Assembly (NCBI RefSeq): GCF_014138625.1
Contig: NZ_JACJHY010000024.1
Span: 1-64,000, forward strand
Direction of reading: 5' to 3'
From: Aminobacter ciceronei
Lineage (GTDB): Bacteria; Pseudomonadota; Alphaproteobacteria; Rhizobiales; Rhizobiaceae
DNA: 64,000 nucleotides
Shown one piece after another: positions 21,600 through 31,929 of the stretch; the stretch's first letter is position 1, and each line of letters opens with the position of its first letter. The notes under the pieces are model-generated. The model saw only the letters and a program-made list of their open reading frames with translations. It did no database searches and was not told the origin of the DNA. A program made the translations under genes and the position numbers.

Positions 21600-22488
21600 T
21601 TGGCAATGAGCGTCCGGTCGAGCTGTCGGGCCAGGATGATCGCCCCCGACACGGCATCGCCGTCCGCCGGCTTGAGGCGGCGGCGGACGTCGGGCGCAAG
21701 CCAGGGCTCCAGCGGGCTGGCCAGGCCGCCGAGCAGGGTGACGCGCGGCGCGCCCTTGTCGAACAGGGTGCGCACGATGGTGTCGATCTGCTCTGCCGCC
21801 GACTGCACGATGCGGCGCCCGGCGGCATCGCCCTGGTCGGCGTGGCGCATGACGGTGGGCGCAAGTGCTGCGTAATCGGTGGCGGTTGCCCGGTCCATCC
21901 AGGCCACAGCTTCCATCGGGTCGTTGTGGAAGCGCTGCATGACCTCGGTGAGAAGGGCCGAACGGTCGTGGCGGCCATCATGGGCGCGCAGCGCCAGTTG
22001 CACCGCCTTCAGGCCGAGATCGGCGCCACTGCCCTCATCCGAGATCGGAAAACCGTAGCCGCCGACCCTGAGGTCGCGTCCCTCGACGAAACCCAGCCCG
22101 ATCGAACCGGTGCCGGCAATGACGATGGCGCCGTCCTTGCCCGAATGGGCGCCAAGGCAGGCGCCCATGCCGTCGCTGGTGAAGCCGATGGCGGCGAAGG
22201 GGTGTTCCAGCGCCTGCAGCGCCTCCAGCGCGCCCTTGCGGCCGATGCCGGCAAGGCCGATGCCGGCAAAGGTGCGCGCCAGCTCGGCTGCGCCGAAGCC
22301 GGCCTCCTCGACAGCCGCGCCATAGGCACGGGCGATCGAGGCCCAGGCGACGTCGATGCCGAGCCGCGTCGTCGCCGGACCGGAGAGCCCTTGGCCGAGC
22401 ACATCGCCTGTCGCATCGACGATGCGGGCGCGGCAACCGGTGCCGCCGCCATCGACGCCGAGATAGAAACGGGGGAGCGCCACCGAAC

Positions 22489-22492
<4 letters not shown>
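21593..22492 (-). CDS. BadF/BadG-type amino-sugar kinase (GlcNAc/MurNAc kinase-like)
   Basis: A 299-residue ASKHA-fold kinase of the BadF/BadG/BcrA/BcrD family, like N-acetylglucosamine kinase and clostridial MurK. The phosphate-1 motif is FYLGVDGGGTGCRARI, with further nucleotide-binding segments AIVIAGTGSIGLGF and VTLLGGLASPLEPWL. ATG 22492 overlaps the murA stop (ATGA), so the two are translationally coupled. In this setting it probably phosphorylates GlcNAc or MurNAc released from imported muropeptides, feeding MurQ or GlcNAc-6-phosphate metabolism. Which sugar it uses is not decided by sequence. Confidence 0.85.
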
Positions 22493-23745
<1,253 letters not shown>

Positions 23746-23830
23746 ATCAAAGAATCCGTTCAGCAGCCGATCGAACCGGCAGAACTGACATGAGAGTTGA
23801 TCGCAATATTCTTCTCTGTCAACCTTGCCT

Positions 23831-23845
23831 GGAATATTCTATTCC
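23831..23845. promoter_or_regulatory. candidate RpiR operator 3 between murA and rpiR
   Basis: GGAAT-ATTCT-ATTCC is a perfect GGAAT-N5-ATTCC palindrome in the 137-base spacer between the divergent murA and rpiR start codons. A weaker half-like copy (GCAATATTC) lies at 23803-23811. It implies autoregulation of rpiR and control of murA plus the kinase gene. Confidence 0.7.
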
Positions 23846-23882
23846 TTGATGTCAGCTGGATGAGAGAGCCCCGAGGAGCTTC

Positions 23883-24734
23883 ATGTCGGTTCTCACGAAA
23901 ATCATTGCGACGCTCGACACCATGGCGCCGGCAGACCGGCAGATCGGCCAGTTCATCGTCGACAATCCAGATGAAATGCTGCGCCTGTCGTCGGTGGCGC
24001 TGGGCGAACAGACCGGCCGCAGCCAGTCCAGCGTGGTGAAATTCGCGCAGAAGCTCGGTTATCCCAGCTACCAGCAGCTGAAGCTCGCGGTCAGCGAGGC
24101 CAAGGCCCAGCAATGGCAGGCGCCGCCCGGCATGGTCCATGGCAGCATCGACCGAGCCGACGGCTACATCGCCGTGCAGCAGAAGCTGGTCGCCGGCAAG
24201 CTGGCGGCGATGCAGCAGACGATGTCGGTCAACAGCGAACAGACGGTGGAGCGGGTTCTCGACCTGCTCGACCGGGCCGAGCGCATCCACCTCGCCGGCG
24301 TCAGCGCCTCGTCGCTGGTCGCCCGCGACTTCGCCATCAAGCTGATGAAGCTCGGCCGCAACGTCCTGCACGACAGCGACAGCCACGTCCAGCTGGCCAG
24401 CGCCGCCTCGCTGGGGGCGCGCGACGTGATGCTGGCCTTCTCGCATTCGGGCACAAGCATCGAGACGGTGCGCATCGCCGAACTCGCCAAGGAGCGGGGC
24501 GCCACCGTCATCGTCATCTCCTCGCTCAGGGACAATCCGCTGAGCGCCATTTCAGACGTCGTGCTGCATTCGGTCAGCGACGAGGACAATGTCCGCTCGT
24601 CGTCGATCACCGCCCGCGACGCGCAACTGGCGCTGACCGATCTGCTGTTCATCCTGCTCGTCCAGCGCCAGGACGACGCCAATGACCATATCCACCGCAG
24701 CGAGGCGGCGGTGGCGGCACTCAAGATGCGGTAG
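23883..24734 (+). CDS. RpiR-family transcriptional regulator (MurR-like)
   Basis: A 283-residue RpiR-family protein. It has an N-terminal helix-turn-helix domain (1-77; SVLTKIIATLDTMAPADRQI and SSVVKFAQKLGYPSYQQLK) and a C-terminal SIS sugar-phosphate-binding domain (about 120-260; LAGVSASSLVARDFAIKL and LAFSHSGTSIETVRIAE). MurR of Escherichia coli has this architecture and responds to MurNAc-6-phosphate. Here it diverges from murA with a perfect palindrome between them, and two more copies lie ahead of murQ. It is therefore the probable repressor of both salvage operons. MurNAc-6-phosphate is the expected effector by analogy. Confidence 0.88.
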   Translation: MSVLTKIIATLDTMAPADRQIGQFIVDNPDEMLRLSSVALGEQTGRSQSSVVKFAQKLGYPSYQQLKLAVSEAKAQQWQAPPGMVHGSIDRADGYIAVQQKLVAGKLAAMQQTMSVNSEQTVERVLDLLDRAERIHLAGVSASSLVARDFAIKLMKLGRNVLHDSDSHVQLASAASLGARDVMLAFSHSGTSIETVRIAELAKERGATVIVISSLRDNPLSAISDVVLHSVSDEDNVRSSSITARDAQLALTDLLFILLVQRQDDANDHIHRSEAAVAALKMR

Positions 24735-24761
24735 CAGGCGCGGCTGCTCCCCTCGCCGGCT

Positions 24762-27434
24762 TCACTCGGCGGCCAGCAGGCGTGACGCTTCGAGCATGGT
24801 CCTGATCTCAGACCGGCAGGAGCCGCAATTGGTGCCGGCCTTCAGCGCTGTGCCGATCTCGTCGAGGCTTTTGCTGCCGCCCGATATCGCGGCGGTGAGC
24901 TGGTTGACCCCGACATTGAAGCAGGAGCAGACGATGCGGCCGACAGACGGCACCGGCACCGGCGCTCGCCCCGACAGCAGCGCGCGGCGGTCGAGCGGCG
25001 ACAGCGGCTCGGCGGAAGCGAGCAGCGACAGCAGCCAGTCGCGCTCGGGCAGATGGCCTTGCGGCGCGACCAGCAGCGCCTCGCCGAGCCGGCCCGCCGC
25101 GTCGGTCGCGGCAGCACGGAAGGTCGAGCTGCGCCGGTCGGTGTATTCGAGCAGTTGGTCGGCCGGCACGACGTCGACCAGCCGGCGGGCGAGCAGGATG
25201 CCCTGTTCGGGCGGTTCGGTGCCGGAGAGTTCATAAACCCAGCCGCCTGCCACCGCCGCGCGGCTCCAGTGGATAAAGCCGGTCGGCCTGATGTCGCGGC
25301 GGGTCATCAGCACGCCGGCCCAGGCGACCGGCTCGCGCGCGATCCGCACCGGGACGTGCTTGAGTTCCGGCTGGCCGGAAAATGGATCGGTGACCGGCGC
25401 CGACAACGACCCGGCGGCGGCGTTGGCGGCAAAGCGCCCGCTCCAGTGCATCGGCAGAAAGGCCTCGCCCCGCCGCTGGCCGGCGCTGGCAGCGACCTTG
25501 GCCCGGCCGCCGCCATAGCGGCTTTCGATGCGGACGAGATCGCCGTCGGCGACCCCCAGTGCGGCGGCGTCGGCGGCGTTCAGCTCGATCACCGGCTCCG
25601 GCGCATTGGCCATCAGGCGCGCCACCCGGCCCGTCCGGGTCATAGTGTGCCACTGGTCGCGCAGCCGGCCGGTGTTGAGGACAAGTGGAAAAGCGGCGTC
25701 GACCGGCAGCGCCGCACCTTCCTGGCGGACGGCGACGAAACGCCCGCGCCCGTCGACGGTGGGGAAGCGGCCGTCGCCAAGCAAGCGTTGGCTTCCGGCT
25801 GAGGCGCCGCGGGGAAAAGGCCAGTGCAGCGGCGCAAGCGTGTCGTAAGCGCCGTCCTCGATATCGGCGAGGCCGCCAATGTCGAACAGGCGGGCGCTGT
25901 CATTCTCGAAGGCGGACAGTGCCGCGTGCTCGCGAAAGATCGCCGCCGGGCCCCGATGGTCGAAGGCTTCGGCAAAGCCCATGCGCCGGGCGACCTGCGA
26001 GACGATCCACCAGTCGGGCCTGACGTCGCCAGGCATCGGCAGGAACGATTTCTGGCGCGATATCAGGCGCTCTGAATTGGTCACCGTGCCGTCCTTCTCG
26101 CCCCAGGCCGCGGCAGGCAGCAGCACGTCGGCGAACTGGCTGGTGTCGGTGCGGGTGACATCCGAGACGACGACGAATTCGCACGCCTTCAACGCCGCGC
26201 GCACCTTGCCGGCATCCGGCATGCTGACGGCGGGGTTGGTGCCCATCACCCAGAGCGCCTTGATGCGGCCGTCGCCTGCCGCCTCGAACATGTCGACGGC
26301 CTTCAGGCCCGGCTTGCGGGCAATGGCAACCGTGCGCCAGAAGCGGCCGACCCTGTCAGGCGCCTGGGGATCGTCGAAGCCCATATGCGCTGCAAGCTGG
26401 TTGGCAAGGCCGCCAACCTCGCGCCCGCCCATCGCATTGGGCTGGCCGGTGACCGAGAACGGCCCCATGCCCGGCCTGCCGATGCGGCCGGTCGCCAAGT
26501 GGCAATTGAGGATGGCATTGACCTTGTCGGTGCCATGGGCCGACTGGTTGACGCCCTGGCTGTAGACGGTGACGGTGCGCGCCGTCGCCGCGAACCAGTC
26601 GTAGAAGCGTGACACCTCGGCGCTGTCGAGATCGCAGGTTTCGGCGACACGCCTCGGCGTCGGCGCGTCGGCGCAGGCAAGGCTGACCGCCGCCTCGAAG
26701 CCCGATGTGTGGGCGGCGACATAGTCGCGGTCGATGGCACTGCTGCCCACAAGATGCGCCAGAAGGCCGTTGAACAGCGCCACGTCGGTGCCCGGCCTGA
26801 GCTGCAGGTGCAGGTCGCACTCTCCGGCGGTAGCCGTGCGGCGCGGATCGACGACGACGATCCTGGTTCCGCGCTCGGCGCGCGCGGCAAGCAGGCGCTG
26901 GTAGAGGATCGGATGGCACCAGGCGGTGTTGGAACCGACAAGCACGACAAGGTCGGCCTGTTCTAAATCCGCGTAGACGCCGGGCACAATGTCTTCGCCG
27001 AAGGCGCGCTTGTGGCCGGCGACGCTGGAGGCCATGCACAGCCGCGAATTGGTGTCGATATTGGCCGAGCCGATGAACCCCTTCATCAGCTTGTTGGCGA
27101 CGTAATAATCCTCGGTCAGCAATTGCCCCGAGACATAGAAGGCAACGGCGTCAGCTCCGTGGCGGGCGATGGTCTCGGAGAAGCGCCCGGCCACCACATC
27201 GAGCGCCGCGTCCCAGGAGGTGCTGCGGCCGGCGATCTCGGGATGCAGCACACGCCCGTCGAGGCCGAGCGTTTCGCCAAGCGCGGAGCCCTTGGAACAG
27301 AGTTTGCCCGCATTGGCGGGATGGCCGGGGTCGCCGCGCACGGACACTGTTTCGTCCGCGGCGACCCGCGCCTGCACGCCGCAACCCACCCCGCAATAGG
27401 GACAGGTGGTCCTCACCTCGCGTGCATCCGTCAT
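24762..27434 (-). CDS. nasA: assimilatory nitrate reductase catalytic subunit
   Basis: An 890-residue cytoplasmic molybdopterin oxidoreductase reducing nitrate to nitrite. The N-terminal [4Fe-4S] ligands are in TCPYCGVGCGV plus KLCSKGSALGETL. Molybdopterin segments include GSNTAWCHPILYQR, YSQGVNQSAHGTDKVN and GPFSVTGQPNAMGGREVGG. A C-terminal BFD-like [2Fe-2S] domain (about 815-885; CSCFNV with CGSC) is an added electron-transfer module found in many Nas enzymes. ATG 27434 is taken because MTDAREVRTTCPYCG is the normal start. It is the last gene of the run transporter - nirB - nirD - nasA and begins 3 bases before the nirD stop. Confidence 0.93.
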   Translation of the reverse strand: MTDAREVRTTCPYCGVGCGVQARVAADETVSVRGDPGHPANAGKLCSKGSALGETLGLDGRVLHPEIAGRSTSWDAALDVVAGRFSETIARHGADAVAFYVSGQLLTEDYYVANKLMKGFIGSANIDTNSRLCMASSVAGHKRAFGEDIVPGVYADLEQADLVVLVGSNTAWCHPILYQRLLAARAERGTRIVVVDPRRTATAGECDLHLQLRPGTDVALFNGLLAHLVGSSAIDRDYVAAHTSGFEAAVSLACADAPTPRRVAETCDLDSAEVSRFYDWFAATARTVTVYSQGVNQSAHGTDKVNAILNCHLATGRIGRPGMGPFSVTGQPNAMGGREVGGLANQLAAHMGFDDPQAPDRVGRFWRTVAIARKPGLKAVDMFEAAGDGRIKALWVMGTNPAVSMPDAGKVRAALKACEFVVVSDVTRTDTSQFADVLLPAAAWGEKDGTVTNSERLISRQKSFLPMPGDVRPDWWIVSQVARRMGFAEAFDHRGPAAIFREHAALSAFENDSARLFDIGGLADIEDGAYDTLAPLHWPFPRGASAGSQRLLGDGRFPTVDGRGRFVAVRQEGAALPVDAAFPLVLNTGRLRDQWHTMTRTGRVARLMANAPEPVIELNAADAAALGVADGDLVRIESRYGGGRAKVAASAGQRRGEAFLPMHWSGRFAANAAAGSLSAPVTDPFSGQPELKHVPVRIAREPVAWAGVLMTRRDIRPTGFIHWSRAAVAGGWVYELSGTEPPEQGILLARRLVDVVPADQLLEYTDRRSSTFRAAATDAAGRLGEALLVAPQGHLPERDWLLSLLASAEPLSPLDRRALLSGRAPVPVPSVGRIVCSCFNVGVNQLTAAISGGSKSLDEIGTALKAGTNCGSCRSEIRTMLEASRLLAAE

Positions 27435-27436
27435 GG

Positions 27437-27775
27437 TCAGGCTGCCTTCGAAGCACGGAGTTCGAGGGCGATGAACAGGCGCCCGTCCTCGACCTTGAGC
27501 GGGATGGTCCTGACCGCGCCTTCGTCGGCGCCGAGCGCCTTGCCGGTTTCCAGCGAAAACACCCAGTTGTGCAGCGGGCAGGTCACCGCCGCACCATGGA
27601 CGATGCCCTGGCTCAGCGGCCCGCCCTTGTGCGGGCAGTGGTCCTCGATGGCGAAGACCTGGTCTTCGGCGGTGCGGAACACGCCGATCTTGCCCTGGGG
27701 CGTGTTCACGCAGCGCGCACCGCGCAACGGTATGTCGGCGATCGTCCCGATCGCGATCCAGTCCATCTCGCTCAT
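27437..27775 (-). CDS. nirD: nitrite reductase [NAD(P)H] small subunit
   Basis: A 112-residue Rieske-type protein, the small subunit of assimilatory NADH-nitrite reductase. The fold and residues of a Rieske [2Fe-2S] site are visible: the first pair CPHKGGPLSQG (Cys-x-His form) and the second pair CPLHNW. ATG 27775 (MSEMDWIAIG) overlaps the nirB stop by four bases. It works with NirB in the cytoplasm to reduce nitrite to ammonium. It is of normal length. Confidence 0.92.
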   Translation of the reverse strand: MSEMDWIAIGTIADIPLRGARCVNTPQGKIGVFRTAEDQVFAIEDHCPHKGGPLSQGIVHGAAVTCPLHNWVFSLETGKALGADEGAVRTIPLKVEDGRLFIALELRASKAA

Positions 27776-30222
27776 TCCGCTGCCTCCGCATAGCCGACCG
27801 AGGCCATCGGGCGGAACTCGTGCTTGTCCTTGCCGGAGACGCGCTCCGACCATGGATCGACCTGGGCGAATTTCTGGGAAAAGACGAAACGCTCGTAATA
27901 GGCCTTGCGCTTGCCGGCATCGTCGAGGATCTGGCGCCTGATCTCGGCAATGCCGACACGCTTGGCCCATTTGTAGATGCGTTCGAGATAGCGGCCCTGC
28001 TCGCGATACATCTGCGTCAGCGCGACGATGACCTCGAGCGCCTCGTCCTCCGATTTCACAAGGCCGAGCACCTCGGTGCCCTTGATGTCGAGGCCGGCAG
28101 CACCGGCAAAATGGATCTCGAAACCGCTGTCGACGCAGATCACGCCGATGTCCTTGCAGGTCGCCTCGGCGCAGTTGCGCGGGCAGCCCGACACCGCCAT
28201 CTTGAGCTTGGCCGGCGTCCACGAGCCCCACATGAACTTCTCGATGCGGATGCCGAGTCCGGTCGAATCCTGGGTGCCGAAACGGCACCAGTCGGAGCCG
28301 ACGCAGGTCTTCACCGTGCGCAGGCCCTTGGCATAAGCGTGGCCCGAGACGAAACCGGCCTTGCCAAGATCGGACCAGACCGCCGGCAGGTCCTCCTTCT
28401 TGATGCCCAGCATGTCGATGCGCTGGCCGCCCGTCACCTTGACCAGCGGGATCTCGAACTTGTCGACGACATCGGCGATGGCGCGCAATTCGCCTGAGCT
28501 GGTCACCCCGCCCCACATGCGCGGCACCACCGAATAGGTACCGTCCTTCTGGATGTTGGCGTGGACACGCTCGTTGATGAAACGCGACTGGTAGTCGTCG
28601 GCATATTCGTCGGGCCAGTCGCAGACGAGGTAGTAGTTGAGTGCCGGCCGGCACTTGGCGCAGCCGCAGGAGGTCTTCCACTGCAGCTCCTGCATCACCT
28701 CCGGGATGGTCTTCAGGCCCTTGGCCTTGATCAGGCGGCGCACGTCGTCATGGCCGAGCTCGGTGCATTTGCACATCGGCTGCACGGCTGTAGGGTTGTA
28801 GCTGTCGCCCAGGGTCAGCGACATCAGTTGCTCGACCAGGCCGGTGCAGGAGCCGCAGGACGCGGACGCCTTGGTATGGGCGCGGACGTCGTCGAGCGAG
28901 GTCAGCCCCTTCGCAACGATGCTGCCGGTGATCTTGCCCTTGCAGACGCCGTTGCAGCCGCAGATTTCCGCATCATCCGCCAGTGCCGCAACGGCCGCCA
29001 TAGGGTCCAGCGGCGATCCCCCCTGATAGGCCTGGCCGAAGATCAGCGTGTCGCGCATCTCCGAAATATCGGTCTGCTTCTTCTTGAGGTCGTTGAACCA
29101 GGCCCCGTCACCCGTTTCGCCATAGAGCACCGTGCCGATGACACGATTGTCCTTGAGCACCAGCCGCTTGTAGATGCCGGCTGCGGCATCGCGCAGCACG
29201 ATCTCCTCGCGGTCGTCGCCATCGGCGAAGTCGCCGAGCGAATAGAGGTCGATGCCGGTGACCTTGAGCTTTGTCGGCGTGTCGGAATGGACGAAGCAGG
29301 CCGTCTCGTCGCCGGCGAGATGGGCCGCTGCGACGCGTGCCATCTCGTAGAGCGGCGCGACGAGCCCGTAGACCTGGCCGCCGACCTCCGCGCATTCGCC
29401 GAGCGCAAGGATGTCGGGATCGGATGTGCGCATGCCGTGGTCGACCACAATGCCGCGATTGGTGTCGATGCCGGCATCCCTGGCGATCGATGCATTGGGC
29501 CGGATGCCGACTGCCATCACCACCAGCGTCGCCGGGATGATGGTGCCGTCGGCGAGTTCCACGCCCTCGACCTTGCCATCGCCGACGATGGCCTTGGTGT
29601 TGGCCTTGGTCATCACCTTGATGCCACGCGCCTCGACCGCCTTCTGCAGGAGATAGCCGGCGGCAGGGTCGAGCTGGCGCTCCATCAGCGTCGGCATGAC
29701 GTGCAGCACCGTCACATCCATGCCCTGCTCCTTCAGTCCCGCCGCGGCCTCCAGGCCGAGCAGTCCGCCGCCGATCACCACCGCCCTGGCGCGTGACTGG
29801 GCGGCAAGCAGCATGGCATTGACGTCGTCGAGGTCGCGGTAGGTCAGCACGCCGGGCAAATCCGTGCCCGGCACCGGAATGATGAAGGGCACCGAACCGG
29901 TGGCGACGACCAGCCTGTCATAGGGCTCGGTGACGCCATGGTCCGATGTGACGGTCTTCGCCACGCGGTCGATGGCGACGATCCTGTGGCCCTTGTAGAG
30001 CGTGATGCCGTGCTTGATGTACCAGCCGTCGCCGTGGATCACGATCTCCTCGAAGACCTTCTCGCCCGACAGGACCGGCGACAGCATGATGCGGTCGTAG
30101 TTCACGCGCGGCTCGGCGTTGAAGATGGTGACCTGGTAGCGGTCGGGTGCTGCTTCCAGCAGATGTTCCAGCATGCGCCCGGGGGCCATGCCGTTGCCGA
30201 TGATGACAAGTCTCTCGGTCAT
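27772..30222 (-). CDS. nirB: nitrite reductase [NAD(P)H] large subunit
   Basis: An 816-residue flavo-siroheme enzyme reducing nitrite to ammonium with NAD(P)H. The order of domains is: FAD/NAD binding (LVIIGNGMAPGRMLEHLL at the start; VVIGGGLLGLEAAAGLKE near 150); a BFD-like [2Fe-2S] region (CGCNGVCKGKI and CGSCTGLVEQL, about 420-470); a second Cys group (CKCTELGHDD, SCGCAKCRPAL); then nitrite/sulfite reductase halves with the siroheme-[4Fe-4S] ligands in CVGSDWCRFG and SGCPRNCAEATC. ATG 30222 is chosen as the family start MTERLVIIGNG. It ends overlapping nirD and begins 20 bases after the transporter gene. Confidence 0.93.
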   Translation of the reverse strand: MTERLVIIGNGMAPGRMLEHLLEAAPDRYQVTIFNAEPRVNYDRIMLSPVLSGEKVFEEIVIHGDGWYIKHGITLYKGHRIVAIDRVAKTVTSDHGVTEPYDRLVVATGSVPFIIPVPGTDLPGVLTYRDLDDVNAMLLAAQSRARAVVIGGGLLGLEAAAGLKEQGMDVTVLHVMPTLMERQLDPAAGYLLQKAVEARGIKVMTKANTKAIVGDGKVEGVELADGTIIPATLVVMAVGIRPNASIARDAGIDTNRGIVVDHGMRTSDPDILALGECAEVGGQVYGLVAPLYEMARVAAAHLAGDETACFVHSDTPTKLKVTGIDLYSLGDFADGDDREEIVLRDAAAGIYKRLVLKDNRVIGTVLYGETGDGAWFNDLKKKQTDISEMRDTLIFGQAYQGGSPLDPMAAVAALADDAEICGCNGVCKGKITGSIVAKGLTSLDDVRAHTKASASCGSCTGLVEQLMSLTLGDSYNPTAVQPMCKCTELGHDDVRRLIKAKGLKTIPEVMQELQWKTSCGCAKCRPALNYYLVCDWPDEYADDYQSRFINERVHANIQKDGTYSVVPRMWGGVTSSGELRAIADVVDKFEIPLVKVTGGQRIDMLGIKKEDLPAVWSDLGKAGFVSGHAYAKGLRTVKTCVGSDWCRFGTQDSTGLGIRIEKFMWGSWTPAKLKMAVSGCPRNCAEATCKDIGVICVDSGFEIHFAGAAGLDIKGTEVLGLVKSEDEALEVIVALTQMYREQGRYLERIYKWAKRVGIAEIRRQILDDAGKRKAYYERFVFSQKFAQVDPWSERVSGKDKHEFRPMASVGYAEAAE

Positions 30223-30242
30223 TGCTGTGCTCCTCGACAATG

Positions 30243-31535
30243 TCACTGGGCAGCGAAGGTCAGCGGCGCGTCGGCGCTTTCGCGCGACATCCGGCGGATC
30301 GACAGGTGCATCCAGACCAGCGATGCCACGACGATGGCGAACAAAAGCATGAAGCAGCTCGACCACAGGCCGGTGAGGTCGTTGAGCGCGCCGAAGGCGA
30401 TGGGCAGGATGAAGCCGCCAAGGCCGCCGATCATGCCGACGAGGCCGCCGACGGCGCCGACATTGTCGGGATAATAGGCCGGGATGTGCTTGTAGACGGC
30501 GGCCTTGCCCAGGCTCATGAAGAAGCCGAGCACGAAAGCGACGACCATGAAGGCGATCGGCCCGACCTCGAAGTGGAAGGACATCGGTCCGCTGATGCCG
30601 TGCACGACATAATCGGCCGTCGGCAGCGACAGGATCAGCGTGGCGATCGCCGAGACGCCGAAGGTCCAGTACATCACCGTGCGGGCGCCGACGCGGTCGG
30701 AGAGGATGCCGCCATAGGCGCGGAAGATGCTGGCCGGGATCGAATAGGCGGCACCGATCATGCCGGCGGTGACGATGTCGAAGCCATAGACGCCGATCAG
30801 GTAGCGCGGCAGCCAGAGAGCCAAGGCGACGAAAGCGCCAAAGGAAAAGAAATAATAGAGGCCGAAGCGCCAGACCTGGACGTTGCGGAGCGGCGCGAAC
30901 TCGGCCCAGAAGCTCTTTGCCTGTCCGCCATGGATGCGGCGCTGGCGGATGACGGGGTCGTCCTCGCTGCCGAACCAGAAGATGAAGGCCATGAAGCCGA
31001 GGCAGGTTGCCCAGATCAGCGCCACTTCCTGCCAGCCGCCGGCAAGCAGCACGAAGGGTGCCAGGAACTTGGTAACGGCGGCGCCGACATTGCCGACGCC
31101 GAAGATGCCGAGCGCCGTGCCCTGCTTGCCGGCCGGAAAGAAGCGCGAGACATAAGCGACACCGACGGCGAAGGAGCCGCCGGCGAGGCCGACGCCGAGG
31201 GCGGCGATCAGCATCTGGGTGTAGGTCTGGGCAAAGGCGAGCAGGAAGGTGGCGATGGCCGCCGCCAGCATTGTCGCGGTGTAGACGAGACGCCCGCCGA
31301 AACGGTCGGTCCAGACGCCAAGCACGATGCGCACCAGCGAGCCGGTCAGGATCGGCGTGCCGATGAGCAGCCCGAACTGGGTTTCGGAGAGGCCGAGCTC
31401 CTGCTTGATGCGCACGCCGATGATCGAAAAGATCGTCCACACGGCAAAGCAGACGGTGAAGGCGATGGTGGAGATGGCAAGCGCCCTGACCGGAGCATTG
31501 TCCTGGCTGGGGGCGGCTGGGAGGGTGGTGGTCAT
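30243..31535 (-). CDS. MFS nitrate/nitrite transporter, NarK/NasA type
   Basis: A 430-residue major facilitator with about 12 membrane helices, belonging to the nitrate/nitrite porter family. The signature loop between helices 2 and 3 is GVWTDRFGGRLVY. The nitrate-binding arginine region is TGSLVRIVLG, and glycine-rich helices such as AALGVGLAGGSFAVGVAYVS match the NNP signature. ATG 31535 follows a GGAG ribosome-binding site. It is the first gene after the regulated leader and probably imports nitrate for NasA. Confidence 0.9.
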   Translation of the reverse strand: MTTTLPAAPSQDNAPVRALAISTIAFTVCFAVWTIFSIIGVRIKQELGLSETQFGLLIGTPILTGSLVRIVLGVWTDRFGGRLVYTATMLAAAIATFLLAFAQTYTQMLIAALGVGLAGGSFAVGVAYVSRFFPAGKQGTALGIFGVGNVGAAVTKFLAPFVLLAGGWQEVALIWATCLGFMAFIFWFGSEDDPVIRQRRIHGGQAKSFWAEFAPLRNVQVWRFGLYYFFSFGAFVALALWLPRYLIGVYGFDIVTAGMIGAAYSIPASIFRAYGGILSDRVGARTVMYWTFGVSAIATLILSLPTADYVVHGISGPMSFHFEVGPIAFMVVAFVLGFFMSLGKAAVYKHIPAYYPDNVGAVGGLVGMIGGLGGFILPIAFGALNDLTGLWSSCFMLLFAIVVASLVWMHLSIRRMSRESADAPLTFAAQ

Positions 31536-31590
31536 TGTCGGCTCCGTTGTGCGGCGTGGGAGGCGCCGCGCTGATCTGGATCGCGAAAAC

Positions 31591-31657
31591 AAAAAAGCTG
31601 CCGGCCAGGGTCGCGCGTCCGTACATCCGGGATCGCGGTCATCTGGTCGGCAGCTTC
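31591..31657 (-). terminator. leader intrinsic terminator (attenuator) of the nas operon
   Basis: On the minus strand, GCTGCCGACCAG pairs with CTGGCCGGCAGC (one A-C mismatch). The inner segment can extend pairing through CGCG(A)TCC with GGACGCG, and TTTTTTG follows directly. It lies about 55 bases before the transporter start codon, so read-through must be permitted for expression. Confidence 0.85.
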
Positions 31658-31699
31658 GCCTGGGGCGCCCGCCATTGGACGCCGATATGTCTGGCCCTG

Positions 31700-31747
31700 C
31701 CGCATCGTGCTCACCGAAACTCGATCTCGAGTTTCAGGCCGATGCGG
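31700..31747 (-). promoter_or_regulatory. nested stem-loop in the nas leader RNA
   Basis: An outer perfect 8-base stem (CCGCATCG with CGATGCGG) encloses a perfect 8-base hairpin (GAAACTCG, loop AGAT, CGAGTTTC; 31716-31735). The structure would begin about 8-10 bases after the predicted transcription start. It lies ahead of the terminator, where an antiterminator-protein binding site is expected. Confidence 0.7.
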
Positions 31748-31765
31748 TGGCCTCGTCTACTGCAA

Positions 31766-31781
31766 TGCACAAGCCGTGCCA
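31766..31781 (-). promoter_or_regulatory. sigma-54 (-24/-12) promoter of the nas operon
   Basis: The minus-strand sequence TGGCACGGCTTGTGCA matches the sigma-54 consensus TGGCACG-N4-TTGCA at 11 of 12 fixed positions, with GG and GC ten bases apart. It indicates nitrogen control through an NtrC-type activator. No clear NtrC binding pair was identified upstream. Confidence 0.8.
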
Positions 31782-31929
31782 GTTTCACTGATCACGGCGT
31801 TCCCTTTTATTTTCAGATGCTTATGTAAAATCGGCCGCATTGGCTGCCGAATTACAGGCGATCAATCGATAGCCAACTCACGTCGGCACCTGCCCAATTT
31901 ATGTGCAGCGCACAAAAATTGACGACCGA

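Larger units (their letters stand above)
31536..31929 (-). promoter_or_regulatory. nas operon promoter and leader (394 bases without a gene)
   Basis: This is the largest gene-free stretch in the window, between nasS and the nitrate transporter, both read leftward. From right to left it holds an A+T-rich upstream part, a sigma-54 promoter at 31766-31781, a nested stem-loop at 31700-31747, an intrinsic terminator at 31591-31657, and the transporter ribosome-binding site. With nasS-nasT just upstream, this is the expected target of NasT (ANTAR) antitermination. I could not recognise the exact paired hexaloop motif with confidence. Confidence 0.75.
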
